Shown here piece by piece: positions 9,459-18,150 of a stretch of 64,000 bases of DNA; within the stretch, counting starts at the first letter, position 1, and each line of letters begins with the position of its first letter. The notes under the pieces are model-generated. The model ran no database searches and had not been told where the DNA came from. It saw nothing but the letters and a program-made list of their open reading frames with translations. The stretch comes from Chryseobacterium gleum (GTDB taxonomy: Bacteria > Bacteroidota > Bacteroidia > Flavobacteriales_D > Sanyastnellaceae). The position numbers and the translations under genes were made by a program. Where the stretch lies: contig CAMCVP010000008.1 in assembly GCA_945881835.1 (NCBI GenBank), positions 32,670 to 96,669 of the forward strand. Reading direction: 5' to 3'.

Positions 9459-11915
9459 CTACTTGAATCGCTTCAATAGCGATTTGAAGAATCCCGTTTT
9501 CTTCGCCTCACCTTCTCCATCACTATAGTAATTATTCGAATAAGTATAGGAATAAGAATATCCATATTTATAGCGAGAGGCCCCGTAGTACCCGTATTTC
9601 GAGCTGAATTCTTTATAGTCATTCAGAAGGAAGTAAGGATTCTTCAAACGGTTTGACTTTTGCATTTGAAGTACTTCAGCTACAAATTTCCGCTGTGAAT
9701 AGCTGTGACGCAGAATGAATAACGTTGCATCTACTTTGTCGTTAATTGCAAAATAATCTGCTACTAGTCCAATAGGAGCCGAGTCAATAATAATGTGATC
9801 GTAAGTCTTTTTCAATTCATCTATCATCGTCCCCATTTTATCCAATGAAAGTAACTCAAACGGATTGGGGGGAACCGGTCCCGATAACATAATATCCAAA
9901 TTCTCCATATTCGAAGGCTGAATTACACTGTGCAAATCAACGTCAGAAACCAAGTAATTCGAAAGACCTATATTGTTCGGAATGTTAAACGCCTTGTGAA
10001 TACGCGGTCTGCGCATATCCGTTGCCATCAACAGTGTCTTAGAGCCTGTAACAGCTAGTGAAACCGCAAGATTTATAGACACGAAAGTCTTACCTTCTCC
10101 ACTTACAGTAGATGTTAAACCAATTACACGCTTGTCCTTCCCTGGGAAAAGGTATTGCAAGTTAATTTTCATCAAACGCAAGGATTCAGCAATACTTGAA
10201 CGTGGAAAATCAACAGCAGGTGTTTGAGACGTTGTGAAATTGTGTCCAATTAATCCTAGCAATGGAACAGACAAATTCTGAAGGTCTTTCTTGTCTTTTA
10301 TGCGCGTATCAACCAAATCAACGATTACAACAATCAAGACGGGAAGAAGTATTCCAATAAATACAGCAACAAGATAGAACAACACGGGCTTTGGGAAAGT
10401 TGGTGTTTTGTCCAACAATCTTGCTGAATCTAAAAATTTAGTGTCCGCGTTGTTCGAAGATTTCGCTATTTGTGCTTCCGATTTCTTCTGCATCAAATAC
10501 GTGAACATAACATTGTTCAAGTTGAACTTTCGCTCAAAATCTATGAGCATACGCTGCTTCTGAGGCATTGACCCATATGAGCTAGTTACTTCTGCAATTC
10601 GATTTTCAAGAGCCGTTTTATTCATTGCTGCCGACTTCTCTAAACCATTGACATGACTAAGTATAGCACTTTTCAATTGACTCACTTGTTGAACGGCTGT
10701 TTGCAATCCGGGATGCATTGGACTAACTGATCCTTGAAGGGCAGTTACTTGTTGTTGCAACTTCCTCAATTCAATTAACATCAAATTCAAAGACTGATCG
10801 TCGATTCCAAGATTCTCTAAATTGGACCAATCGACGTTATTGTTGGAAATATTACGCTTAATGAATGAAATATAATTGCTTCGAAGCTCTTCCTTGGCCA
10901 ACTCATTAATGAGTACATTCTCGGTTTCCTTCGATCGTTGAAATTCAAGTGATAAGTCTGAAACTTCATTGTTCTCGCGATAATTCTGTAATTCATTCTC
11001 TGACTGCCCTAATGAATCATTCACCAAACTCAATTGCTCTTCAATAAACTTAATGGTCCCTACGGCTACTTCATTCTTTTCAGAAAGACCTCTCTCTATG
11101 AAGCATTTACATAAATTGTTTAGAAATAAAATCTCTTTGTCAATACACGGGCGCTCCAACTGCAAATTCAAAATAGACGCTTCTTGATTTATTGGTTGAA
11201 TAATGATTTCCTTCCGATAGTTTTCAATAACGTCTTCTAAATTATTAATCACAAAAAATACAGACTCATCCTGTTGAATAACGGAGGCATTGTAATCCTT
11301 TTTATGAAGTGTGACTGCTAACCCGTCAATCTCTACAGGTTTACCGAAAATACCATCAACCTTGCCTTGAATTCGACTGTTGTTAAAATTCTTTACCGAT
11401 TTTTCAGTCTTAAAATTGTAATAGTCGAATTCTTCACTGTCGAAATCAATCGTGAAAGTGCTATCAGAAGTACTCTTCACAAAAAAACGCACCCCAGTCG
11501 CTTGATTTTTCTCTCTATTCAGTTCAACTAAAAACGGAAACTCTGTGAAACGCTCGGTTACCTTAAAAAACGACTTTGAGAAATACGAAATTTCTAGATG
11601 TGAATTTAAAACGGCTTGACGAGTGAGCGAGTAAGACTTTAAAACACCTATTTCATTCTCCAGATTATTCTTTCCTGCGAAAAGTTCTAATCCTTCAATA
11701 ATATTTTCAGCTCCCAACGAACTGTTATTTTCATCGCGTAAGATTATTGTAGCGCCAATCTTGAATTTAGGACGCATGTATCTATTAGCAATAAAAGCGG
11801 CTGTGACAAAAACAAATATTGACAACAGAAATAAGGGCCAAATGGAAATTAGCTTTCTGAAAAAACCTAGAACATCTGCCCTTTCTTCCTGAAACGGATT
11901 GTCATTGTTTTTCAT
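9459..11915 (-). CDS. wzc: Wzc-type polysaccharide co-polymerase and tyrosine autokinase
   Basis: An 818-residue inner-membrane protein that controls chain length and export of exopolysaccharide. Residues about 25-47 form TM1, followed by a Wzz-like periplasmic region with coiled coil, then TM2 (about 505-530). The cytoplasmic BY-kinase domain shows Walker A 'TVSGEGKT', Walker A' 'LLMATDMRRPR' and Walker B 'HIIIDSAP'. The C-terminus carries a tyrosine cluster (YGYYGASRYKYGYSYSYTYS) that serves for autophosphorylation in this family. It sits 2 bases after the Wza-like gene, as expected for a coupled export pair. Confidence 0.93.
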   Translation of the reverse strand: MKNNDNPFQEERADVLGFFRKLISIWPLFLLSIFVFVTAAFIANRYMRPKFKIGATIILRDENNSSLGAENIIEGLELFAGKNNLENEIGVLKSYSLTRQAVLNSHLEISYFSKSFFKVTERFTEFPFLVELNREKNQATGVRFFVKSTSDSTFTIDFDSEEFDYYNFKTEKSVKNFNNSRIQGKVDGIFGKPVEIDGLAVTLHKKDYNASVIQQDESVFFVINNLEDVIENYRKEIIIQPINQEASILNLQLERPCIDKEILFLNNLCKCFIERGLSEKNEVAVGTIKFIEEQLSLVNDSLGQSENELQNYRENNEVSDLSLEFQRSKETENVLINELAKEELRSNYISFIKRNISNNNVDWSNLENLGIDDQSLNLMLIELRKLQQQVTALQGSVSPMHPGLQTAVQQVSQLKSAILSHVNGLEKSAAMNKTALENRIAEVTSSYGSMPQKQRMLIDFERKFNLNNVMFTYLMQKKSEAQIAKSSNNADTKFLDSARLLDKTPTFPKPVLFYLVAVFIGILLPVLIVVIVDLVDTRIKDKKDLQNLSVPLLGLIGHNFTTSQTPAVDFPRSSIAESLRLMKINLQYLFPGKDKRVIGLTSTVSGEGKTFVSINLAVSLAVTGSKTLLMATDMRRPRIHKAFNIPNNIGLSNYLVSDVDLHSVIQPSNMENLDIMLSGPVPPNPFELLSLDKMGTMIDELKKTYDHIIIDSAPIGLVADYFAINDKVDATLFILRHSYSQRKFVAEVLQMQKSNRLKNPYFLLNDYKEFSSKYGYYGASRYKYGYSYSYTYSNNYYSDGEGEAKKTGFFKSLLKRFK

Positions 11916-11917
11916 TC

Positions 11918-12697
11918 CTAAAATAATCTAATAATTGCAAACGTAGTTGTCAAAAACAATAAAGCTGTGCGCACGGGAGATAAATTCGCTTCCAAAGCCT
12001 TCATTCGCGTGGGCTGCACATAAATTTCGTCATTGGCTCGAATAATATAAAATGGATCTGTAACGCACTCTGACTTTCTCAAGTCAAGCGTTCGGCTCGT
12101 GTAAACTCCGTTGTCTTCGCGTGTAACTCGCACTTGAGATAAATCAGCAACATCAGAAACATCGCCCGACATGGCAAGTGCTTCAGAGAGTGTATAAAAA
12201 TCACGAACCATGACCTTTGATCCCGGTTGCTTCACTTCACCTCCAACGGTGAATTTCATATTTACAACTTTTGCTTTAACAAACACAAGCGTAAAATACT
12301 TCTGAAGGCTATCGGTTACTACTTTTTCCAACTCTACGACCGTTAACCCTTTCGCATCAATGAGCCCAATTTTAGGAAGATTGATTTGACCAGCGGCATT
12401 CACACAATAACTGTTTAATGCAAGTGAAGATTCGTTATACGGATCACTTTCTTGCTCTGCTTTGATATTGTAGAAGTACGAAGTATTCGGATCAAGCGAC
12501 TTAACGTCTATCACAACGTAATCATTTGAATGAATGACATATGGCGCGCAGACTGCAGTTAATACTTGCGAATTCGCATTTTGCAAACGAACTAAATTTT
12601 CATGTTTTACACAACCATTTAGAAACAAGCAAAATGAAACTAATAAAAAGAATTTCGCCCGATGCGACGTTCCTGAAAGAAATCTAAGCATGTGCAA
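11918..12697 (-). CDS. wza: Wza-type polysaccharide export lipoprotein
   Basis: A 259-residue outer-membrane export protein. The N-terminus has a lipobox (FLNGCVKHE) near residue 29. A poly-export domain follows ('VIHSNDYVVIDVKSLDP', 'VNAAGQINLPKIGLIDAKGLTVVELE'), then one SLBB-like domain ('FTVGGEVKQPGSKVMVRDFYTLSEALAMSGD'). The last 15 residues are hydrophobic, a short membrane-spanning end like that of Wza-family channels. It is translationally close to both neighbours (2-base gaps). The family role is established; the polymer exported is not known. Confidence 0.92.
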   Translation of the reverse strand: MHMLRFLSGTSHRAKFFLLVSFCLFLNGCVKHENLVRLQNANSQVLTAVCAPYVIHSNDYVVIDVKSLDPNTSYFYNIKAEQESDPYNESSLALNSYCVNAAGQINLPKIGLIDAKGLTVVELEKVVTDSLQKYFTLVFVKAKVVNMKFTVGGEVKQPGSKVMVRDFYTLSEALAMSGDVSDVADLSQVRVTREDNGVYTSRTLDLRKSECVTDPFYIIRANDEIYVQPTRMKALEANLSPVRTALLFLTTTFAIIRLF

Positions 12698-12699
12698 AC

Positions 12700-13587
12700 T
12701 TAGTAAATCAAACGAAACGATTCAACAGTTTGGCCTAAATCATTCACCCACAAAACTTTCATTTTCGCAGACTCACAATTCGAAGCTATTGGCGCATTTG
12801 CATTGTTGTAACCCAAATAAATTTCGGTTGCCCCAGCATTCTCTGTTGAATAGATGGTATACTTCCCATCGAATCTTTTCCAATTTCCGAAACACAATTG
12901 CGACTGAATTGAATCTTCAATGGTGTTGTAGTATTCTCCACCTTTGTTATCTGTTCCCCAACGAATAACGTTTGAGTATGGTAATCCGTTTCCTTCAGGC
13001 TTTATTGAAGAACGAAAATCACTAACATCAATTTTTCTTATTGTTCTTGAATATGCCTCATTCCAATTCATATACAACTCACCGTTAGACTGAATATTTA
13101 AAGTTCCTGCACAAGATGTTTTAATCTCCCCGCTTCCAATTTGCAGATCGTTAATGTTTTGAGTACCCGAAAGATTTGTAAATGTTTTCTCCCCGTTCAC
13201 AATGATAGATTGACCCGAGTTCAGAAATTGAACTTGGTAATCCGTATGAGTAACCTTGATTTGTGCACCCACTTCGTTCCAAGCAGCACCCGTAATCAAT
13301 TGGGCTGAAATTATTCCTGAACGAGAAATATCGCCATCGCAATTCGTTCCATTGAAAGTTAATTGATACGTTTGAGTTACTGCATCATAGGTAGAGTCGG
13401 AATCTCCACAAATTAAACTAGGAGTATTCGTGAAAAAAGTCACAATTTGATTTGCATCCTCTTCAACCTTCAAAACTAGATTTTCAGCAAGTTCTGGTGT
13501 GTATGGAAATGATGCGGAATTACTTTCTTTTTCACAAGAAGCAAATGCTAGAGCTAAAATTCCTACAAAAAAAATCGACTTTTTCAT
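12700..13587 (-). CDS. Lipoprotein of unknown function heading the wza-wzc operon
   Basis: I do not recognise a family. The 295-residue product starts with a lipoprotein signal (ALAFASCEKE, lipidated Cys at residue 18). The mature part is rich in beta-prone Thr, Asn, Ser and Gly and contains two short cysteine-bearing stretches ('SLICGDSDSTYD', 'FNGTNCDGDISRSG') like those of other Bacteroidota surface lipoproteins. The 2-base gap to wza places it in the export operon as its first gene, so a role in surface polysaccharide assembly or attachment is plausible but unproven. A -7 box TATTTTTG lies at 13605-13612 on the minus strand. Confidence 0.75.
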   Translation of the reverse strand: MKKSIFFVGILALAFASCEKESNSASFPYTPELAENLVLKVEEDANQIVTFFTNTPSLICGDSDSTYDAVTQTYQLTFNGTNCDGDISRSGIISAQLITGAAWNEVGAQIKVTHTDYQVQFLNSGQSIIVNGEKTFTNLSGTQNINDLQIGSGEIKTSCAGTLNIQSNGELYMNWNEAYSRTIRKIDVSDFRSSIKPEGNGLPYSNVIRWGTDNKGGEYYNTIEDSIQSQLCFGNWKRFDGKYTIYSTENAGATEIYLGYNNANAPIASNCESAKMKVLWVNDLGQTVESFRLIY

Positions 13588-13604
13588 ATTATTGAGTTGT
13601 TGGA

Positions 13605-13612
13605 CAAAAATA
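13605..13612 (-). promoter_or_regulatory. -7 box TATTTTTG of the lipoprotein-wza-wzc operon
   Basis: A perfect TAnnTTTG element on the minus strand, 18 bases before the lipoprotein ATG, in the spacer shared with the divergent sugar-transferase gene. Confidence 0.45.
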
Positions 13613-13764
13613 AATCGACATTACCTAAAATCGCATTTCCCAATATTATCATTAGGTTAACACAGGAATGAAAAGCGAAAAATGCAGCGTATTCAAATCT
13701 TTTACTATTTGCTCTTTTTTGTTTACTTTACAATTCGTTTCGATTGTGTTAACCTTTTAGCAAC

Positions 13765-15201
13765 GTGAAATCGAGTAGCTTTGGCTTCACTTTTTTCACA
13801 ATTGTACGCTTAAACTCTGCTATGCATTCAAAAGGTTACTTTAAATACATTAATGCATCCATAGTATTGATTGATTTGGTAACCATTTTTACCGTTACGA
13901 AGTGTATTCAAAAGTTCCCAAGTATACTCTATTTTGATTTTTCAAATCTCTACACATCCGATTTTTTGCTCTCGTGGGGATTGTCCTTTTATCTGTTTCA
14001 ATCGGCATTTTCGAATAGAATAATTTCTTTAAATAAAATTGGCCAACTTCATTTTTATCAAAGTGTTACTTCTATCTCTATCTATTTTTTCATTCAGTCA
14101 TTCAATAACTCATGGCAAGACCATTCCTTTCATTCACTGGAAATACTTGGACTAATCTTTTTGGTTTTGAGTGCGCTCAGAATGGTTGAGTTTTTATTAT
14201 TAAAGAGCTATCGCTCCTCCGGCAAAAACTTTGTGCGTGTTGCTTTTTACAAAGGGAACGAAGCAATTGAGAAGCTGAATAAGTTTATGGTGCAAAACCC
14301 TCAATTTGGTTTTCGCGTTCTAGGCGTTTTTAACGCTGAACATTCCAACCAAGGAATTCAAGATCTCGGTGATTTCATGAAACTAACCAAATCCGATGAG
14401 CAAGCCTTGCAAATTGATGAGTTATACTGTGCTTTGAATTTATCTGATATTCATGAGCTTTCAGCTTTGCAACAAATTTGCTCTGATCGATTTATAAAAT
14501 TGCGCATTGTCCCAGAGTTCTCGGGTGTACTCGAACGAAAATTAGATTTTGAGTATTTCAACAATGTCCTTGTTATTAAGCTCCGACAAGAGCCCATGGA
14601 AAATATTGGGGCGCGATTTACAAAGCGATTGTTTGATTTGATTTTTTCTTCGCTCGCATTGGCTGTTTTGGTTCCTCTTTTTTTTCCAATTATTGCTATT
14701 GCTATAAAAATAAATACCAAAGGTCCAATTTTCTTCAAACAACTTCGAACAGGAATGAATGAAAAGAACTTCATATGCTTGAAGTTTAGAACAATGGAAT
14801 TCTTCAATGCTCATCCTGAAATTCAAGCAACAAGCTCTGATGCCCGAATAACAAAGGTTGGACAATTTCTTAGAAAAACGAGCCTGGACGAATTACCACA
14901 ATTTATAAATGTATTGTTGGGGCAAATGAGTGTTGTGGGGCCTCGTCCGCACATGATCGAGCACACAGAATCTTATCGGAATCAACTTGAGCATTTCATG
15001 TTCCGTCATTCTGTTCGTCCAGGAATAACAGGATGGGCTCAAATAAATGGACTTCGCGGAAACACCGCTAACATTGAGCAAATGAAAAAGCGCGTTGAGT
15101 TCGATGCCTGGTATATAGAAAATTACTCGATGTACACCGATCTGAAAATAATTTTCAGAACCGTATTACTATTATTTAAAGGAGATAAAAACGCATACTA
15201 A
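13765..15201 (+). CDS. Polyprenyl-phosphate sugar-1-phosphate transferase (initiating glycosyltransferase)
   Basis: A 478-residue WcaJ/PglC-superfamily enzyme that loads the first sugar phosphate onto undecaprenyl phosphate. The N-terminal half has several membrane helices and a CoA-binding-like cytosolic domain. The catalytic bacterial sugar transferase domain starts near residue 288 ('KRLFDLIFSSLALAVLVPLF'), with the conserved 'GPIFFKQLRTGMNEKNF', 'KFRTM', 'TSLDELPQFINVLLGQMSVVGPRPH' and 'RPGITGWAQINGLRG'. The start shown is GTG; an in-frame ATG at 13822 (MHSKGYF) is a good alternative. It is divergent from the export operon and one base upstream of cysC, so it is the first gene of a polysaccharide and sulfate-activation operon. 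Confidence 0.9.
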   Translation: MKSSSFGFTFFTIVRLNSAMHSKGYFKYINASIVLIDLVTIFTVTKCIQKFPSILYFDFSNLYTSDFLLSWGLSFYLFQSAFSNRIISLNKIGQLHFYQSVTSISIYFFIQSFNNSWQDHSFHSLEILGLIFLVLSALRMVEFLLLKSYRSSGKNFVRVAFYKGNEAIEKLNKFMVQNPQFGFRVLGVFNAEHSNQGIQDLGDFMKLTKSDEQALQIDELYCALNLSDIHELSALQQICSDRFIKLRIVPEFSGVLERKLDFEYFNNVLVIKLRQEPMENIGARFTKRLFDLIFSSLALAVLVPLFFPIIAIAIKINTKGPIFFKQLRTGMNEKNFICLKFRTMEFFNAHPEIQATSSDARITKVGQFLRKTSLDELPQFINVLLGQMSVVGPRPHMIEHTESYRNQLEHFMFRHSVRPGITGWAQINGLRGNTANIEQMKKRVEFDAWYIENYSMYTDLKIIFRTVLLLFKGDKNAY

Positions 15202-15202
15202 C

Positions 15203-15799
15203 ATGAGTACCGAGAACATTTATCCTTTTGAAGTGGAAACCAACATTAGCGCTACTGTGCCTACTAAACTCTTTCCCAAAGTTATTTGGCTCATGGGACT
15301 TTCAGGCTCAGGTAAATCAACAATAGCGAAAGAACTCAAACGTATATTAGAAGCTAAAGGAATTGTCACCGCGCTGTTAGACGGCGATAATTTACGGTTT
15401 GGATTAAATAACAATTTAGGATTTTCAGATGACGATCGAATTGAAAATATTCGTCGAGCAGCTGAAGTTGCGAAACTTTTTGTGAACGCCGGAGTTTGCA
15501 CCATCTGTTGTTTCATTACGCCGAATAAACAGGCACAAGAAACAGTCGTTCAACTAATTCCGGAAGGAAAGTTATTCGCGATATATCTTTCCACATCCAT
15601 AGAAGAATGTGAAAAGCGAGACGTAAAAGGACTATACGCAAAGGCAAGAGTAGGAGAAATAAAAGGGTTTACTGGAATAGACAGCGCCTTTGATATCCCA
15701 GATTTTATTAATTTATCCATTGATAACACGAATCAATCGGTTCATGACTCAGTAGATTTCATTTTGAAAAACATACCATTAGAGGAGAAAAAACCATGA
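15203..15799 (+). CDS. cysC: Adenylylsulfate (APS) kinase
   Basis: A 198-residue enzyme that phosphorylates APS to PAPS. It shows the P-loop 'WLMGLSGSGKSTIAKEL' near residue 30, 'LLDGDNLRFGLN' and 'DRIENIRRAAEVAKLF', all family hallmarks. The stop overlaps the start of cysD by 4 bases, so the two are coupled. Presence of a dedicated APS kinase rather than an APS reductase points to PAPS as end product of the operon. Confidence 0.95.
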   Translation: MSTENIYPFEVETNISATVPTKLFPKVIWLMGLSGSGKSTIAKELKRILEAKGIVTALLDGDNLRFGLNNNLGFSDDDRIENIRRAAEVAKLFVNAGVCTICCFITPNKQAQETVVQLIPEGKLFAIYLSTSIEECEKRDVKGLYAKARVGEIKGFTGIDSAFDIPDFINLSIDNTNQSVHDSVDFILKNIPLEEKKP

Positions 15800-16686
15800 C
15801 ACACCTAGAAGAATTAGAGGCAGAGTCGATTTATATACTCAGAGAAACAGCGGCACAATTTGACAAGCCCGTGTTGTTATTTTCAGGAGGAAAAGACAGC
15901 ATTGTAATGACGCATTTGGCTCAAAAAGCTTTTTGGCCGGCAGCAATTCCTTTCCCTCTTATGCATATTGACACGGGGCATAATTTTGAAGAGACGTTAA
16001 GCTTTAGGGATAATTTGGCGAAAGAACTCAATGCCGAATTAATCGTGCGTTACGTTCAAACCTCAATAGATGAAGGAAAGGCCGCCGAAGAAACGGGCCC
16101 GTTTGCAAGCCGCAATGCTTTGCAAACCATAACACTCCTCGATTCACTTGCTGAATTTCAATTCGATGCGGCCCTTGGTGGCGCTCGAAGAGACGAGGAA
16201 AAAGCACGAGCGAAAGAACGCTTTTTTTCACATAGAAATGCATTCGGACAATGGGACCCAAAAAATCAGCGTCCAGAATTATGGAATATTTTCAATGCTG
16301 AAAAAAAATTCGGTGAGCACTTCCGCGTTTTCCCATTAAGCAATTGGACCGAGCTCGACATCTGGAATTACATCAAAGAACGAAACATTGAATTGCCTTC
16401 ATTGTACTTCAGTCATGACAGAGAAGTATTTGAAAGAAGAGGTAGTTTGTTGGCATCGTCAGAATTTCTTCCGCTACAACCGAATGAAGTGGTTACAACC
16501 AAACAAGTTCGATTCAGAACAATCGGAGATATTACCTGCACGGGTGCTGTGGAGAGCATTGCCAATAGCATTGATGACATTATTTCAGAAATAGCAACAT
16601 CTGATGTTACCGAAAGAGGAACAAGAAGCGATGATGCACGCTCGGAAACGGCAATGGAAGACAGAAAAAAGCAAGGATACTTTTAA
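15796..16686 (+). CDS. cysD: Sulfate adenylyltransferase subunit 2
   Basis: A 296-residue catalytic subunit of ATP sulfurylase, which makes APS from sulfate and ATP. The PP-loop 'LLFSGGKDSIVMTHLA' lies near residue 27. 'HIDTGHNFEETL', 'GGARRDEEKARAKER' and 'FPLSNWTELDIWNYI' are typical of CysD and distinguish it from PAPS reductase. It is coupled to cysC upstream; cysN follows only after an intervening FAD-binding gene. Confidence 0.96.
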   Translation: MTHLEELEAESIYILRETAAQFDKPVLLFSGGKDSIVMTHLAQKAFWPAAIPFPLMHIDTGHNFEETLSFRDNLAKELNAELIVRYVQTSIDEGKAAEETGPFASRNALQTITLLDSLAEFQFDAALGGARRDEEKARAKERFFSHRNAFGQWDPKNQRPELWNIFNAEKKFGEHFRVFPLSNWTELDIWNYIKERNIELPSLYFSHDREVFERRGSLLASSEFLPLQPNEVVTTKQVRFRTIGDITCTGAVESIANSIDDIISEIATSDVTERGTRSDDARSETAMEDRKKQGYF

Positions 16687-16696
16687 TCGCTTTGTT

Positions 16697-18139
16697 ATGA
16701 AAAATTTGAACGTAGATATTTCAATTATTGGCGCTGGATTCTCTGGAACACTTGTGCTCGCGAACCTCGTTAAAGAAACTCAGGGGAATTGCTCCATTGC
16801 AATTATTGACCATTTAGAATCATTCAATAAGGGAATTGCTTATAACCCCAGTTCGTCTATGTTCTTGTTGAATGTGGCAACCAAGAGAATGAGCGCCTTT
16901 CCTGAAGATCCTGATCATTTTTTAAATTGGGTGTGCAATCAAAATTCGTTCGAGTTATTCAGCAGAGAAGCACTTGCGCATTCTTTTCTTCCCAGAGATA
17001 TTTATCGCAAGTATTTATCTTCTATTTGGAGTGAAACCCTTTCCCTTGCGAAATCAAAGAACATTCAAGTTGAATGCATTTATTCCTTCGCAAAAAACAT
17101 TTTCACCGCCGATGAGATTTATTTGATTGAAACTGAAAATGGCGAAACCATTCATACAAAACAATTGGTTCTTGCAACAGGAAATCAAACTCCAAGCAAT
17201 CGGATTCTTAAAAACAAGTTGGAAGTAACACATCCTCGCTATTTCCAAAACCCATGGAAATATGAGGCCATTCATAATTTCGAACCTGAATTAAATATTC
17301 TCATTGTCGGAAATGGTTTAACCATGGTAGACACCACTTTAGGACTAGTCGAAAACAATTTCCAAAATAAAATTTATGCCGTTTCTCCAAACGGATTCAA
17401 TGTTATTCCTCACCTTCACAACAACATTGCCTACTCCTTCGACTTAAATTTAGAAGATCCTGAATTCTCACTTACTCATTTACTTCGAAAAGTAAATGCC
17501 GAAGTGAAGAAACTCAGTCAGCTAGGAATAACTTCAGAACCCGTTGTAGATGCACTTCGTAGCAAAACGCAAGAAATCTGGAAGAAACTAACAGTCAATG
17601 AGAAACGCTCATTCATGCGTCATTTGCGACATATCTGGGGTGTCTCTAGACATCGAATTGCACCGCATGTTTATCGCAAAATTCAGAACCTTCGCATCAA
17701 TAAAAAACTCGCAGTCATTGCTGGGGAAATCTACAAAATTTCAGACCAAGGCACATATCTCGAAGTGACTCTTTTCAATAAAAAAACAAAGAAGATTAAA
17801 ACCATTAAAGTTTCACGAATCATCAACTGCACAGGGCCTCAGACCAATCTAAAAGAATCTGAAAATCAATTGCTCCACAAATTATTTATGGAAGGATTCC
17901 TTAGTCAAGATGAATTGAACTTAGGTACCCGAATTGACCTATCGACTTATGAAATTATCAATTCAACAAACAAAGTAGTTCCTTGCTTTTTCACCTTAGG
18001 TGTTAATCTCAAAGGTGAACTTTGGGAATCCGTTGCTGTTCCGGAACTGAAGGTTCAAGCCAAAGAAGTAGCGCATCAAATGGTTGCGAAACTGCAAACT
18101 CAAGAACACGCTCTTAAAGAGAATATAGAAAACGTATAA
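16697..18139 (+). CDS. FAD/NAD(P)-binding oxidoreductase inserted between cysD and cysN
   Basis: The start is taken as ATG 16697 (MKNLNVDISIIGAGFSG), because the dinucleotide-binding fold begins immediately there; a longer frame upstream would overlap cysD. The protein is 480 residues. The first Rossmann motif is 'IIGAGFSGTLVLANL', 'VLATGNQTPSN' lies about one third in, and a second nucleotide-binding motif is 'ILIVGNGLTMVDTTLGL'. This is the YdhS-like FAD-NAD(P)-binding family, related to N-hydroxylating monooxygenases. It sits 10 bases after cysD and 11 before cysN, so it is clearly co-transcribed with sulfate activation. The substrate is unknown; a link to sulfur or sulfated-polymer metabolism is inferred from position only. 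Confidence 0.8.
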   Translation: MKNLNVDISIIGAGFSGTLVLANLVKETQGNCSIAIIDHLESFNKGIAYNPSSSMFLLNVATKRMSAFPEDPDHFLNWVCNQNSFELFSREALAHSFLPRDIYRKYLSSIWSETLSLAKSKNIQVECIYSFAKNIFTADEIYLIETENGETIHTKQLVLATGNQTPSNRILKNKLEVTHPRYFQNPWKYEAIHNFEPELNILIVGNGLTMVDTTLGLVENNFQNKIYAVSPNGFNVIPHLHNNIAYSFDLNLEDPEFSLTHLLRKVNAEVKKLSQLGITSEPVVDALRSKTQEIWKKLTVNEKRSFMRHLRHIWGVSRHRIAPHVYRKIQNLRINKKLAVIAGEIYKISDQGTYLEVTLFNKKTKKIKTIKVSRIINCTGPQTNLKESENQLLHKLFMEGFLSQDELNLGTRIDLSTYEIINSTNKVVPCFFTLGVNLKGELWESVAVPELKVQAKEVAHQMVAKLQTQEHALKENIENV

Positions 18140-18150
18140 GAAGAAGTAAA

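Noticed and set aside
12534..12968. 144-codon frame on the plus strand across wza and the lipoprotein gene
   Set aside because: Antisense to two well-supported genes; no domain, signal or promoter of its own.
14451..14865. Two 107-118 codon frames antisense to the sugar transferase
   Set aside because: They lie opposite the conserved catalytic domain and have no recognisable protein character.
16604..16696. Longer start for the FAD-binding protein inside cysD
   Set aside because: The Rossmann fold begins right at ATG 16697 and the extra residues are only a shadow of cysD.
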